64,000 nucleotides of DNA from Candidatus Gastranaerophilales bacterium (lineage in GTDB: Bacteria > Cyanobacteriota > Vampirovibrionia > Gastranaerophilales > Gastranaerophilaceae), in assembly GCA_944324485.1 (NCBI GenBank), contig CALUWM010000007.1:1-64000 (forward strand), in the 5' to 3' direction. Of the stretch, positions 28,073-36,977 are shown piece by piece (position 1 is the first letter of the stretch; each line of letters opens with the position of its first letter). Below the pieces are notes generated by a model. It had not been told where the DNA came from. It made no database searches and saw only the letters and a list, made by a program, of their open reading frames with translations. The translations under genes and the position numbers were made by a program.

Positions 28073-29022
28073 GAAACATTTTCTTCTAGATATTTAGATA
28101 TTACATCTGCAACATATGCAGGAATTTTGCATCTTTTTTTATCATAACAAGATAAAACAAATTCAATAACAGTAGGTCTTTCGTTTCTTATAATACTCAA
28201 AATTTCATTTTTGTCCGAATTTTTAACAATTTTATACAATTTTTTAAAAGCTTTATCGTAACTCACAACAACAGCCTCCGGAAGTGTATTTTTTATTTCA
28301 TCAAAGCATTTCATAGTTGCTTTTAGGTCAAGTTTTTTCTCTAAATCTGGCATTTTTAGATATTTTATTAAAACATCTCTTTCAGGTTTGTTGAATTTCA
28401 TTAAAATATTTTTTGTTTTTTCGCTTGAAAAATTTTTCATTAAAATAGCTAAAGATGCAAGTTTAATTATTTTTGAATCACTCATAGAGGCGATTTCAGC
28501 CGTAGTTTCTTCTTCAACTTGTTCTTTTGCCATGTTATCTATATTGGATTGTGCAAGAGCATTTGATGAAGTTTGTTCAGTTATATTTCCTTTTTCTTTT
28601 AAGTCAGAGATGGCTTTTTGGAAGCATTTTTTTACATGCGCTTCTACAAGATTAATTAGCTGTTCTTGTGGTATTTTGTTTTCGATTGCTTTTTTTGCAA
28701 TATCAAAAACAGTAAAGGCAATTTTTTGTAAAATTCCTTCTCTGAATTTAGGATCAATTTCGGCACGAATAATATCAATTGATTTATGAAAAATCCACTC
28801 GCCTATAAATTGTGTTACAAGGCTGGCTTCTTGAGCATTTAGTTTAGAATTTTCTTCTTTTACTAGTGCATCTCCTGCCATTTTGCAAAATCTGTATATG
28901 ATTTCAACTACAAATTCTCTGTCGGGTTTTTTTATGTCGGCAGGAATAACTTGGCTTGCTTGACTTGAAAGGTCTTTTGCAAACGCTTCATAATCAAAAT
29001 TTTTTAAATCAGTTTCTGCCAT
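28069..29022 (-). CDS. FliG-like protein, divergent and without torque domain
   Basis: 317 aa in the exact slot of fliG, between fliF and fliH. Residues 1-170 are helical and match nothing that I know. Residues about 188-250 resemble the FliG N domain (IIKLASLAILMKNFSSEKT, then FNKPERDVLIKYLKMPDLE). Residues about 255-317 resemble the FliG middle domain (NEILSIIRNERPTVIEFVLSC, as in the usual IRNEHPQxIALIL). The chain stops there, so the C-terminal torque-generating domain is missing. It could be a FliF-binding adaptor, with a true FliG elsewhere. Homology is by eye and moderate. Overlaps fliH by 4 nt; 18 nt after fliF. Confidence 0.65.
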   Translation of the reverse strand: MAETDLKNFDYEAFAKDLSSQASQVIPADIKKPDREFVVEIIYRFCKMAGDALVKEENSKLNAQEASLVTQFIGEWIFHKSIDIIRAEIDPKFREGILQKIAFTVFDIAKKAIENKIPQEQLINLVEAHVKKCFQKAISDLKEKGNITEQTSSNALAQSNIDNMAKEQVEEETTAEIASMSDSKIIKLASLAILMKNFSSEKTKNILMKFNKPERDVLIKYLKMPDLEKKLDLKATMKCFDEIKNTLPEAVVVSYDKAFKKLYKIVKNSDKNEILSIIRNERPTVIEFVLSCYDKKRCKIPAYVADVISKYLEENVS

Positions 29023-29040
29023 CTCCCCTTGTTTATTCCT

Positions 29041-30744
29041 TTATGCACTTTCAATCCAGTTTTTAATTTTTTCTATTGCTTCATTCTCGTCTATGCTGTT
29101 GAAATCAGTTTCCAGTTCGTCAATAACATCCGAAAGGTTGTGTTTTGGTGCGGATTGGGCGACTGATTTTGCTTGTTCGAGCGCAAGAGCATACTGATTT
29201 TTTTGTTCTATAAAGCTTTGTGCCATTTGTTCTTGTTGGGCAATTAAATTAGAAGCTTGATTGGTAACATCTTTTAGCTGTTGTTCTTGCGAAGCTGCAA
29301 TTTGCCTTAGATATTCTAGTTCTTCTTCTTGTTTTTTAGCTTCATCTTTAACCTTTTTACCTATATGAGTAAGACCTGCTATAAGCCCTGCAAGAAGAAT
29401 TGAGCCGACTAACCACCATGGGTTTCCTGATTCTGCCGGTTTTGGAAGTTCATTTTCTTTATCAGGTGCTAAAACAAGACTGTTAGATTCAACAAAAGCA
29501 ATGGAAACATCCTCGGGATTAACTTTTGGACTTGCTGCGCTTGCAATTAAGCTTTTGAGTTCATATAAGCTCATATTAGTTGGGATTGCACTTTCTTCAA
29601 TTGAAACCGCAACAGTTATTTCTTCTATTGTTCCTGCTTGCATGTATTCATTTATTTGAGTTTTTGAAACACCGTATTGTGTTTCTGTTGCAGTTCTTGA
29701 ATATTGTCTGTCTTGAGACGAAGCTCCGGATTGAATTCCTGTTTTAATTCCGTTTGGAACATAAACGCTTACCGGATTCATTCCAGAAGAAGATAAATCG
29801 CTTTGATTGTCGCCTAGATTTTCTCTAAAACGTTGTTCAGTTACTGATGTTTTTTGATTAGGATCATATAAAATGCTTGTTTTTTCAATTGGTGCTTGTT
29901 TTAAAAATGTTGAAACAGTTGCAATATAATTTCCTTTTCCAAGTAATCTGTCAAGTTGAGCATTTACTTTTGATTGCATGTATTTATCATTTTCTTCAAG
30001 TTTTGCTATTGCATCATCGGAAGCTCCAATGATTGAATTGTAAACCGTTCCGTTTGTGTCGGTTATTGAAATATTGTCAGATTGAAGCCCGTGGACCGCT
30101 CCTAAAAGTAAGTTTGATATTGCTTTGACTTTCATATTGTCAAGTCTTTCACCTGATGGCATAGTTATTTGAACAGTTGCCGTAATTGGTTTTTGATCTT
30201 GCGAAAAGAAAGTTTGTTCAGGAATTGAAATAAATACTTGTGCGTTTTCAATAGGAGGAATTTTTCTTATTAATCTTGCTAATTCACCATTTATTGCTCT
30301 TATGAGACGAATTTTTTTATCATCTTTTGTTGATGTAAAATCACCTTTGTCAAAAATTTCAAGACCTGTATGCTCGTCCATCAGACCACTTTTTACAATG
30401 GCTAACAAGGCTCTATCTCTTTGGTCTTTTGTGTATTCTTTTAAAACGATGCTTACTTTTGAACCATTTTCAACCTTTGTTGCAGTAATTTGTTCACGAG
30501 CCAAAAGTGCTTGTACTTCAAGTGCTTTACCTGTGTTATCTGTTGTAAAAAGAGTAACAGGGTCATTTTTGATTACTTGTTCAGCCGCTTTTAACTTTCC
30601 TTCCGGAGAAGATGGTGAACTCATATTTGTGCTGAGGACAATAATCATCATTACAAACATTATTGCAACAGCAACTCCACAAATTATTATTGTGTAGAAA
30701 AGAGGCTTATTTTCAGTTATTTGTTTTAGGTCAAATTTTTCCAT
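29041..30744 (-). CDS. fliF: Flagellar MS-ring protein FliF
   Basis: 567 aa. Membrane helices are at about 16-38 and 437-457, flanking the periplasmic ring-building domains (RBM1 about 45-110 with TTDNTGKALEVQALLAREQI; RBM2 about 115-205; RBM3 about 225-430 with DRLLGKGNYIATVSTFL). The cytoplasmic tail has a coiled coil (about 475-530, Gln-rich) and ends in an acidic-hydrophobic segment (DVIDELETDFNSIDENEAI) of the kind that binds FliG. FliF forms the base of the rotor. It follows fliE by 56 nt, which may hold a promoter or a spacer. Confidence 0.96.
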   Translation of the reverse strand: MEKFDLKQITENKPLFYTIIICGVAVAIMFVMMIIVLSTNMSSPSSPEGKLKAAEQVIKNDPVTLFTTDNTGKALEVQALLAREQITATKVENGSKVSIVLKEYTKDQRDRALLAIVKSGLMDEHTGLEIFDKGDFTSTKDDKKIRLIRAINGELARLIRKIPPIENAQVFISIPEQTFFSQDQKPITATVQITMPSGERLDNMKVKAISNLLLGAVHGLQSDNISITDTNGTVYNSIIGASDDAIAKLEENDKYMQSKVNAQLDRLLGKGNYIATVSTFLKQAPIEKTSILYDPNQKTSVTEQRFRENLGDNQSDLSSSGMNPVSVYVPNGIKTGIQSGASSQDRQYSRTATETQYGVSKTQINEYMQAGTIEEITVAVSIEESAIPTNMSLYELKSLIASAASPKVNPEDVSIAFVESNSLVLAPDKENELPKPAESGNPWWLVGSILLAGLIAGLTHIGKKVKDEAKKQEEELEYLRQIAASQEQQLKDVTNQASNLIAQQEQMAQSFIEQKNQYALALEQAKSVAQSAPKHNLSDVIDELETDFNSIDENEAIEKIKNWIESA

Positions 30745-30800
30745 AAATTTTTAGAATATTCTTTAATTAAATTATACTATTATAATCTTTGAAAGTTAAG

Positions 30801-31115
30801 TTAAATCTGAATTTGCATTATTTTCTCATACGTTTGAAGTATTTTTCCTGTGATTGTAGTTGCCGCTTGAACTGTTAGTTCTGATTGTGCTATTGCTGCC
30901 ATAACATCATGGACGTCTGCTTTTCCCTGCATTGCATCGATTGTTAATTTTTCGGGTTTATTAGTTACTTCATTCATCTGAACAATCATATCAGATATGA
31001 CATCTTTGAAATTTTTAACGTTTACAGTTTCAGAATCAATAGAGATGTTTCCGCTTAATTGCATGGGTTCTATTGAATTCATTTTGAAAAAATTAACTTG
31101 GTTTATTTTATTCAT
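30801..31115 (-). CDS. fliE: Flagellar rod/MS-ring junction protein FliE
   Basis: 104 aa, normal length. The C-terminal two-thirds carry the FliE signature: FKDVISDMI, DAMQGKADVHDVMAAIAQSEL, VQAATTITGKILQTYEKIM. FliE is the first rod part exported and joins the MS ring to the rod. It lies 11 nt after the lytic transglycosylase gene and 56 nt before fliF. The flgB and flgC rod genes that usually precede fliE are not here. Confidence 0.93.
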   Translation of the reverse strand: MNKINQVNFFKMNSIEPMQLSGNISIDSETVNVKNFKDVISDMIVQMNEVTNKPEKLTIDAMQGKADVHDVMAAIAQSELTVQAATTITGKILQTYEKIMQIQI

Positions 31116-31126
31116 TTTTATTCCTT

Positions 31127-31780
31127 TTATAGGTATTGTGATAATATTGCTTTTACATAATTTTGAGTTTCTTTATATGGTGGCACTCCGTTATATTTGT
31201 CAACGGCTCCAGGACCTGCATTATAGGCCGCGAGGGCTAAAATTTTGTTTCCGTTATATTTATCTAACATTTCTTTTAGATATTTAACCCCGCCTTCGAT
31301 GTTTTCTTTGGGATTAAAAGCATCGTTTACTCCAAGATATTTTGCTGTTGCAGGCATTAGCTGCATTAAACCTTTTGCTCCAACTTTGGAAACGGCATCA
31401 GGGTTAAAACCTGATTCTTGTTTTATTAGAGCTTTAATTAGTTTTTCTTCTACTCCATATTTTTCACTTGCATCTTTAATATAGCCTAGGATTGCTGTTT
31501 TTGATTTATCTTTTGGACTTTCTATATTTTTTGTAAGAGAACCAAAGGGTAATGGTTTGATTTTTACATTTGGCGGAGTATCAATTTCAAAAACGCCTCG
31601 AGTTTTATTTTCTTGCTTCGATTCAGCAAGTATTTCTTGAAAGGCGGTAAGATTTTTTGTTTGTTCAATATTTTCTTTAGGATAAATTGAGTTAATGTAA
31701 TTGTTTAGCTCATTTACTCGGCTAAAAGCCTGCATTTGACCTGATGAGTTTATGTAATTCTGTATCTTAGGACTAAACAT
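31127..31780 (-). CDS. Lytic transglycosylase (SLT domain), flagellar operon member
   Basis: 217 aa. The first 90 residues are low in structure. The SLT domain (about 95-217) has the catalytic Glu122 in [21 protein letters not shown], and [19 protein letters not shown]. It cleaves the glycan strands of peptidoglycan. There is no clear N-terminal signal peptide, so it may be exported by the flagellar apparatus itself, as is known for some FlgJ-type enzymes (inference). Being first before fliE suggests it opens the wall for the rod. RBS AAGGGGAAAGAG precedes the ATG. Confidence 0.9.
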   Translation of the reverse strand: MFSPKIQNYINSSGQMQAFSRVNELNNYINSIYPKENIEQTKNLTAFQEILAESKQENKTRGVFEIDTPPNVKIKPLPFGSLTKNIESPKDKSKTAILGYIKDASEKYGVEEKLIKALIKQESGFNPDAVSKVGAKGLMQLMPATAKYLGVNDAFNPKENIEGGVKYLKEMLDKYNGNKILALAAYNAGPGAVDKYNGVPPYKETQNYVKAILSQYL

Positions 31781-31911
31781 GTTTTTTACTCTTTCCCCTT
31801 GAAATATACAACGGATATAAGGGTTTTGAAATTAAATTTTTCTAATAAAATTCATATATTTGTATGAATTTATTTAAAATATATTTAAGGATTTTTTACA
31901 AAATGTCTAAA

Positions 31912-33039
31912 TTAATTATTAAAATTTATAACATCAGGATTAATCGCAAGCCACCTGTATGCTTCTGTTTCTTCTTGAGGCATGTCGGCAATAAAAATAC
32001 CCCCTGTTTTTCCTCTTTTTGAAATTAAGTATTTGTTGTCAAACATATCAGCCAAAGCTCTTCTTATTGTATTTGGACTAACATTTAAAATCGTTGCAAG
32101 TTCCCTTATAGGAGCAATTTTGTCTCCTATTTCATAGTTTTCTATTATATATTTTTTAAGATGAGAAAGTGCTTTTTGCCAAGAGTAAATATAGCTTTGT
32201 GGCATTGTATTTTTTCTTCTTTCCGAGCTTATAAAATCTGTTTTTGCATTTTTATTGTTGCCAAGATAAACAGTCCCATATCTTCCTCTGCGGGAAAGTA
32301 TTATTTTTTTTGCATTTAAAATTTTCATTGCATCATTAACTGTTTTGATGCTAACATCAAACATCCTTGAAAATGCAATATTTGGCAGGATTTTTTCACC
32401 GGTTTTATATGTTTTTTCGATGTATTTTTGGATTTTATCTACAAGTTGATGAGTTAGAGTAAAATCTTCATCGTTTATTCCGTTCATTATTTCTTCTTTG
32501 GTTAATTCAAATTCTTTGATGTAAATCCAAGAAAATTTGTTTCCTTTTTGTGAAATTTTTTTTAAATATCCTTTGTTTGCAAGATTTATAAGACTGAAGC
32601 GTATTGTGTTTTGAGATATATCAGTCATTTTTGATAGTTCTTTTATGCTTGGAAGTTGTGAATTTATTTTTATTCCTTCGTCAATAACTATCTTTTTTAT
32701 TTTGCATTCTGTTAAAGTTCCATGATAAAGTTCATCTTGCTGTTTAATATCTTTTGAATAAAAATCAGCTATACAAGTTCCTATGGATTGCTTTGAGCTA
32801 AGATAGCCAAGATTTTTTACTTGTCTGATTGAATTTTGAATTGTTGCTGTTGAAACATTTAAAAAAGAGGCAAGAGCTTCTTTTGAAGGTATAAAATCTC
32901 CAATATCTGCAATGCCACATTCAAGAGAATGTTTGACCCATTCTATTATCCAAGATGTTACTGCCTGACCTTTTGGTGTTTTAGAAATGTGAAAATCAGG
33001 CTTTGCTATTTTGATATCATCTAATGTTAAATGTTTCAT
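31912..33039 (-). CDS. Regulator with four tandem GntR-type winged helices
   Basis: 375 aa made almost only of repeated GntR-like winged helix-turn-helix units: about 28-90 (IPSKEALASFLNVSTATIQNS), 112-172 (LPSIKELSKMTDISQNTIRF), 195-259 (LPNIAFSRMFDVSIKTVNDAM) and 288-351 (APIRELATILNVSPNTIRRA). Each ends with the wing (for example SRRGRYGTVYLG and SKRGKTGGIFIAD). No FadR, UTRA or aminotransferase effector domain is present. Ordinary GntR proteins have one such unit and dimerise; four in one chain could bind a long operator as a monomer. It is divergent from the duplicated membrane protein at 33159 across a 119-nt AT-rich gap and may regulate it (inference). Confidence 0.82.
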   Translation of the reverse strand: MKHLTLDDIKIAKPDFHISKTPKGQAVTSWIIEWVKHSLECGIADIGDFIPSKEALASFLNVSTATIQNSIRQVKNLGYLSSKQSIGTCIADFYSKDIKQQDELYHGTLTECKIKKIVIDEGIKINSQLPSIKELSKMTDISQNTIRFSLINLANKGYLKKISQKGNKFSWIYIKEFELTKEEIMNGINDEDFTLTHQLVDKIQKYIEKTYKTGEKILPNIAFSRMFDVSIKTVNDAMKILNAKKIILSRRGRYGTVYLGNNKNAKTDFISSERRKNTMPQSYIYSWQKALSHLKKYIIENYEIGDKIAPIRELATILNVSPNTIRRALADMFDNKYLISKRGKTGGIFIADMPQEETEAYRWLAINPDVINFNN

Positions 33040-33158
33040 AATTATAAATATTTAAACATAAAACCTTATTAAAAACGGTTTATATTTTTTTTATTTTACA
33101 AAATTAAATATTTATTTTCGGGCAAAATTTTTTATTTAGATGTTTAAAATATTTAGTT

Positions 33159-34565
33159 ATGCGCATAAATAAAAATCAAAATAAGTTACATTTTAAGAGT
33201 TTGTCGATGCTTTCAAGACCTTTAGGAATGTTTTATAATCCTAATGCTACAATTCCTACTTTTATAATTGAAAGCGGAGTAACAAGCGGTAGAGCATACA
33301 GTGCAAATAAAAAAGGAGGTAAAATAGAAGCTTCTGAACGTATAGTTGAACAAGGCACAAGTGCTGTTGTTTGGATTTGGGGAGTTCAAATGCTTCAAAA
33401 ATTGGGTGAAGCAATTGGAAAAAAAGTATTAAAAAGAGACGATTTTAATTTTGATATTGGATTTGATTATTTGAGAAATCCGCTTGAGAATCTTAATAAA
33501 ACGGCATTAAAATTTAAAGCAGTAAATCTTCTTTTAAGTACAGCGTTAGCTACTTTGTTTATTGGTTTTGGTTTGCCTAAAATTAATCACTATATAACAA
33601 AGAAAATAATGAAAAAAGATAAAGAAAGGCAAAAAGAAACAAATATAAAGACAATCTCGTTTGAAGAATTTAAAAATAAGGCAAAAAATATATCTTTTAC
33701 TTCTAGTTTGTATAATTTTGCAAATATATTAGAAAATAATTCTGCAATGCGTCTTTTGATAACTGATACAGGGGTTGTTGGAGGTAGATTTTATAATGCA
33801 AGAAATAAATATGAAAAAGCAGAGTGCTTATTTAGAGATATTTCTTCGATTTATTTTTATCTTTTTTCAACTCAACATATAGTAAAATTATTAAATAAAT
33901 TAACATCAAATACTGATATAGACCCTAAGGTGCTTAATGAAACGGTAGAAATGTTAAAAGAAAGACTTGAAAAATCAAATATAACAGATGTGCATAATTT
34001 TAAAAATAAAGCAATAGGAAGAGCAAAGTTAGCTGATTTGAGAGAAATAGATAAATTGTTTAAAGATAAAAAGGTAATAACTCTTGATGAATTCAAACAA
34101 GCTATTTCTGGATTTAATAAAAAAGCTGAATCAATATCAAAATTACAACCCGAGTTAGGCGGAAAGCTTGTATTAAGTAAATCTCAGGCTCAAGATATCG
34201 TAAAAAGCGGATGGATTAGTAATTCTCAGTTTTTGCATAGCGTCATGGAAAGTGCAACAAATGGTGCTTATAAACAAAAAAATCGATTTGTTTCAGCTAA
34301 AAAAGTTGATAAAATTAGGCAATCAGTTGAAGATTTTGTGTTGCAAGTTGAAAGAAAAGCTAAAAAACAAAATTGTCCAATAGATTCTTCTTTTGTTGAA
34401 AAAGTTGCAAAAAATAATGTAAGAAAGAATTTTGCTTTTTATGCAATTGGAACAGCTGTTTCAATTTATGCACTCGGATTTTTAATTCCTAAAATTCAAT
34501 ATTTAATTAGACGAAAATTAACAAATAGTGATGAATTTGTCGGTATAAAAGAAAATAATAAATAA
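33159..34565 (+). CDS. Internally duplicated membrane protein, unknown
   Basis: 468 aa, family not recognised. Two copies of one unit are visible. Residues about 11-82 (FKSLSMLSRPLG, then ESGVTSGRAYSANKK) match about 179-245 (FTSSLYNFANIL, then DTGVVGGRFYNARNK), each with the pattern GVxxGRxYxAxxK. Membrane segments with GFxLPKI also repeat: LFIGFGLPKINHYITKK (about 133-149) and YALGFLIPKIQYLIRRK (about 435-452). The linker between copies is basic and helical. No signal peptide. It is divergent from the four-winged-helix regulator and 21 nt before an amino acid permease. The role is unknown. Confidence 0.78.
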   Translation: MRINKNQNKLHFKSLSMLSRPLGMFYNPNATIPTFIIESGVTSGRAYSANKKGGKIEASERIVEQGTSAVVWIWGVQMLQKLGEAIGKKVLKRDDFNFDIGFDYLRNPLENLNKTALKFKAVNLLLSTALATLFIGFGLPKINHYITKKIMKKDKERQKETNIKTISFEEFKNKAKNISFTSSLYNFANILENNSAMRLLITDTGVVGGRFYNARNKYEKAECLFRDISSIYFYLFSTQHIVKLLNKLTSNTDIDPKVLNETVEMLKERLEKSNITDVHNFKNKAIGRAKLADLREIDKLFKDKKVITLDEFKQAISGFNKKAESISKLQPELGGKLVLSKSQAQDIVKSGWISNSQFLHSVMESATNGAYKQKNRFVSAKKVDKIRQSVEDFVLQVERKAKKQNCPIDSSFVEKVAKNNVRKNFAFYAIGTAVSIYALGFLIPKIQYLIRRKLTNSDEFVGIKENNK

Positions 34566-34586
34566 TTTTTATGATATTATGGGTTT

Positions 34587-35969
34587 ATGTCTGAACTTAA
34601 AAGAACATTATCCCTGAAAGATTCAATATCAATTGTTGCAGGCTCCATGATAGGAAGCGGTATTTTTATTGTTTCTTCTCATATTGCAAGAATTTCAGAC
34701 AGTGCAATACTTTTAATTTTAGTTTGGATTTTGGCGGGTTTTATAACTCTTTTAGGCGCTTTGAGTTATGGCGAATTATCTTCTACTATACCCCATGAAG
34801 GTGGGCAGTATATTTATCTTGAGAAGATTTTTTCAAAAAAAATCGCATTTTTATATGGCTGGACATTATTTCTCGTAATTCAAACAGGGACACTTGCTGC
34901 CGTAAACATAGCTATGGCAAAGTTTTTAGGTTTAATTTTTCCATTAATTGATTCAAGTCATAAAATTTTATCGATTGGTTCATATAATTTTTCAAATCAA
35001 CAAGCTTTTGCGATTCTTAGTGTTTTATTTATAACTTATATTAATTCAAGAGGGGTTAGGGCGGGGATTATAACTCAAAATATTTTTACTGTAACAAAAA
35101 TTTTATCTATTGTAGCAATTATTGTGTGCGGGATATTTTTTGGCTTTAATTTTGATACTTTAATTTCAAATTTTTCCTTAGCGAATAATAATATTGAGTT
35201 TAATTTTAATACTTTAAAATTAATTTCAGCAAGCGTAGTTGGAGCATTATTTGCTTCTATTACTTGGAATAATGTTACTTTTATAACTTCAGAGATTAAA
35301 AATCCAAAGAAAAACATTAAAAAAGCTTTGTTCATTGGTACAATGCTTGTAATTTCTTTGTATTTTCTTTTAAATATGATTTATTTGTCAACGTTATCCC
35401 TGGATTTAATTAAAACATCCCCTGAAGATATTGTAGTTGCTCAAATGATGCAAAATATTTTTGGCACAAAGGGGCTTTTAATTATCGCTGTTGTGATTGC
35501 GATTTCCGCATTTGGATGTGCAAATGGTATGATTTTAACGGGTTCCAGAGTATATTATAAGATGGCAAAAGAAAGAGTTTTTTTTAGAAGTCTTGCATAT
35601 ATTGACAGAAAAACAAAAGTCCCTCAAAATTCATTGTGGCTTCAGTGTTTTTGGATATGCGTATTGATATTGTGGGGTAATTATGTTCAATTATTGGATT
35701 ATGTCATATATTCATCAATAATTTTTTATATAATTACTATTTTTGGTATTTTTAGAATGCGTAAACTATATCCGAAAGCTAAAGATGTATATAGGGTTAA
35801 TAACTTTATTCCTATAACTTTTATTGTTCTTGCTTCAATAATAATTTTAACTTTAACATTTTTTAAGCCAACATATACCGTTCCGGGACTTTTAATAACT
35901 TTTTTGGGTATTCCTGTTTACAATTTATGGGAAAAGAGTTCGAAGAAAAGAAAAATTATTAATAATTAG
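34587..35969 (+). CDS. APC-family amino acid permease
   Basis: 460 aa, 12 membrane helices. The broken helix 1 has the substrate-binding motif SMIGSGIFIVSS (about 19-30), and YGELSSTIPHEGGQYIYLEKIF (about 55-76) is typical of the LAT/AGT branch. ITWNNVTFITSEIKNPKKNIKKA (about 230-252) is the conserved helix 6-7 loop. It moves amino acids by antiport or proton symport; specificity cannot be read. The 3' end overlaps the convergent metallo-hydrolase gene by 11 nt. Confidence 0.9.
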   Translation: MSELKRTLSLKDSISIVAGSMIGSGIFIVSSHIARISDSAILLILVWILAGFITLLGALSYGELSSTIPHEGGQYIYLEKIFSKKIAFLYGWTLFLVIQTGTLAAVNIAMAKFLGLIFPLIDSSHKILSIGSYNFSNQQAFAILSVLFITYINSRGVRAGIITQNIFTVTKILSIVAIIVCGIFFGFNFDTLISNFSLANNNIEFNFNTLKLISASVVGALFASITWNNVTFITSEIKNPKKNIKKALFIGTMLVISLYFLLNMIYLSTLSLDLIKTSPEDIVVAQMMQNIFGTKGLLIIAVVIAISAFGCANGMILTGSRVYYKMAKERVFFRSLAYIDRKTKVPQNSLWLQCFWICVLILWGNYVQLLDYVIYSSIIFYIITIFGIFRMRKLYPKAKDVYRVNNFIPITFIVLASIIILTLTFFKPTYTVPGLLITFLGIPVYNLWEKSSKKRKIINN

Positions 35970-36606
35970 AACCAAAATATGGATTATATTTTTTTTCGTG
36001 TTCTATTGTGGTTTTTTCTCCGTGTCCGGGGTATACTGTTATATTTTCATCAAGTTTAAAAAGCTTTTGTTTAATGCTTTGCTCAATTTCAGAAAAAGAA
36101 CCTCCAAATAAGTCGCATCGTCCGATTGATTCACAAAAAAGAGTGTCTCCTGAAAAAAGAGTGTCTTTTATCAAGTAACAAATTCCGCCTTTTGAATGTC
36201 CTTTTGTGTGAATTATTTTGATGTCATTTTCTCCGAGTTTTAAATTTTGTGTTTTTTCATCTAGTAATCCATCTACACAAGGAGTTTCTATTCCGTCTAC
36301 TCCTGCCATTGAGCATTGAACTTCTACTTGTTTTAATAAAGGTAAATCATCTTTGTGCATAAAAACAAGAGCAGAGGGGAATTTTTCTTTCATTTTTTTA
36401 ACACAATATACATGATCAAAATGTCCGTGCGTTATTAGTATGTATTTTAAGTTTAATTTTTTGTTTTTTATTTCTTGTTCGATTGATTCAGTTGAGCAAG
36501 TACAATCGATAATAGCAGCTTCCAGTGTTTTTTTATCATATATAAGATATGTTGTTGCACCGAATATTCCGTTTGGATAGCTTTTTATATCGATTTCGTT
36601 TGACAT
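35959..36606 (-). CDS. MBL-fold metallo-hydrolase, glyoxalase II-like
   Basis: 215 aa. Metal ligands are seen in THGHFDH (about 60-66), HTKGHSKGGICY (about 137-148), SGDTLFCESIGRCDL (about 155-169) and the final PGHGEKT. This is the short glyoxalase II-like group that hydrolyses thioesters such as S-acylglutathione or related thiols, in the cytoplasm. It is 1 nt after a small unknown gene in the same unit. Oxidoreductase or nuclease relatives exist but lack this pattern. Confidence 0.88.
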   Translation of the reverse strand: MSNEIDIKSYPNGIFGATTYLIYDKKTLEAAIIDCTCSTESIEQEIKNKKLNLKYILITHGHFDHVYCVKKMKEKFPSALVFMHKDDLPLLKQVEVQCSMAGVDGIETPCVDGLLDEKTQNLKLGENDIKIIHTKGHSKGGICYLIKDTLFSGDTLFCESIGRCDLFGGSFSEIEQSIKQKLFKLDENITVYPGHGEKTTIEHEKKYNPYFGSNY

Positions 36607-36607
36607 T

Positions 36608-36859
36608 TTATTTTCCCTTTAAATTAAATTTTTGACTATATAGGGATTTTATCATATCCAATTGATTTTTTAAAAAGTTTTTAAAAAAGTTATACGGACT
36701 AAATTCTTTGTATATTTTGTATAAAATAAGTCGCATTCTCCTATCTGGCACGTCAAAGTGTCTTTGCAGTTCTTTTATGTACTTATCCATATATTCTTTA
36801 ACCTTTAAATCTTCAAGATTTTTTTCGGTTACTTTTTTGTTTTGAATAAATTTACGCAT
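36608..36859 (-). CDS. Small basic helical protein, unknown
   Basis: 83 aa, very rich in Lys, Phe and Tyr, predicted all-helical (VKEYMDKYIKELQRHFDVPDRRMRLILYKIYKEF). No recognised family, no signal peptide. It sits 1 nt ahead of the metallo-hydrolase gene, so the two are probably one transcript. The start is ATG at 36859; no strong Shine-Dalgarno sequence is visible before it. Confidence 0.6.
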   Translation of the reverse strand: MRKFIQNKKVTEKNLEDLKVKEYMDKYIKELQRHFDVPDRRMRLILYKIYKEFSPYNFFKNFLKNQLDMIKSLYSQKFNLKGK

Positions 36860-36977
36860 AATGGCACCGTTTTTAACTTATTTTATAAAATTTTTATAGT
36901 AATTTCATTGGTATAATTTGTAATAAACTCTAATATACACATGTTTATATTGATGTGTTAGAATTTTGTTGACGATT

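Noticed and set aside
28388..28789. 133-codon plus-strand frame
   Set aside because: Antisense to the FliG-like gene; its composition mirrors the real gene, with no RBS.
30302..30697. 131-codon plus-strand frame
   Set aside because: Antisense to fliF, whose frame is clearly coding.
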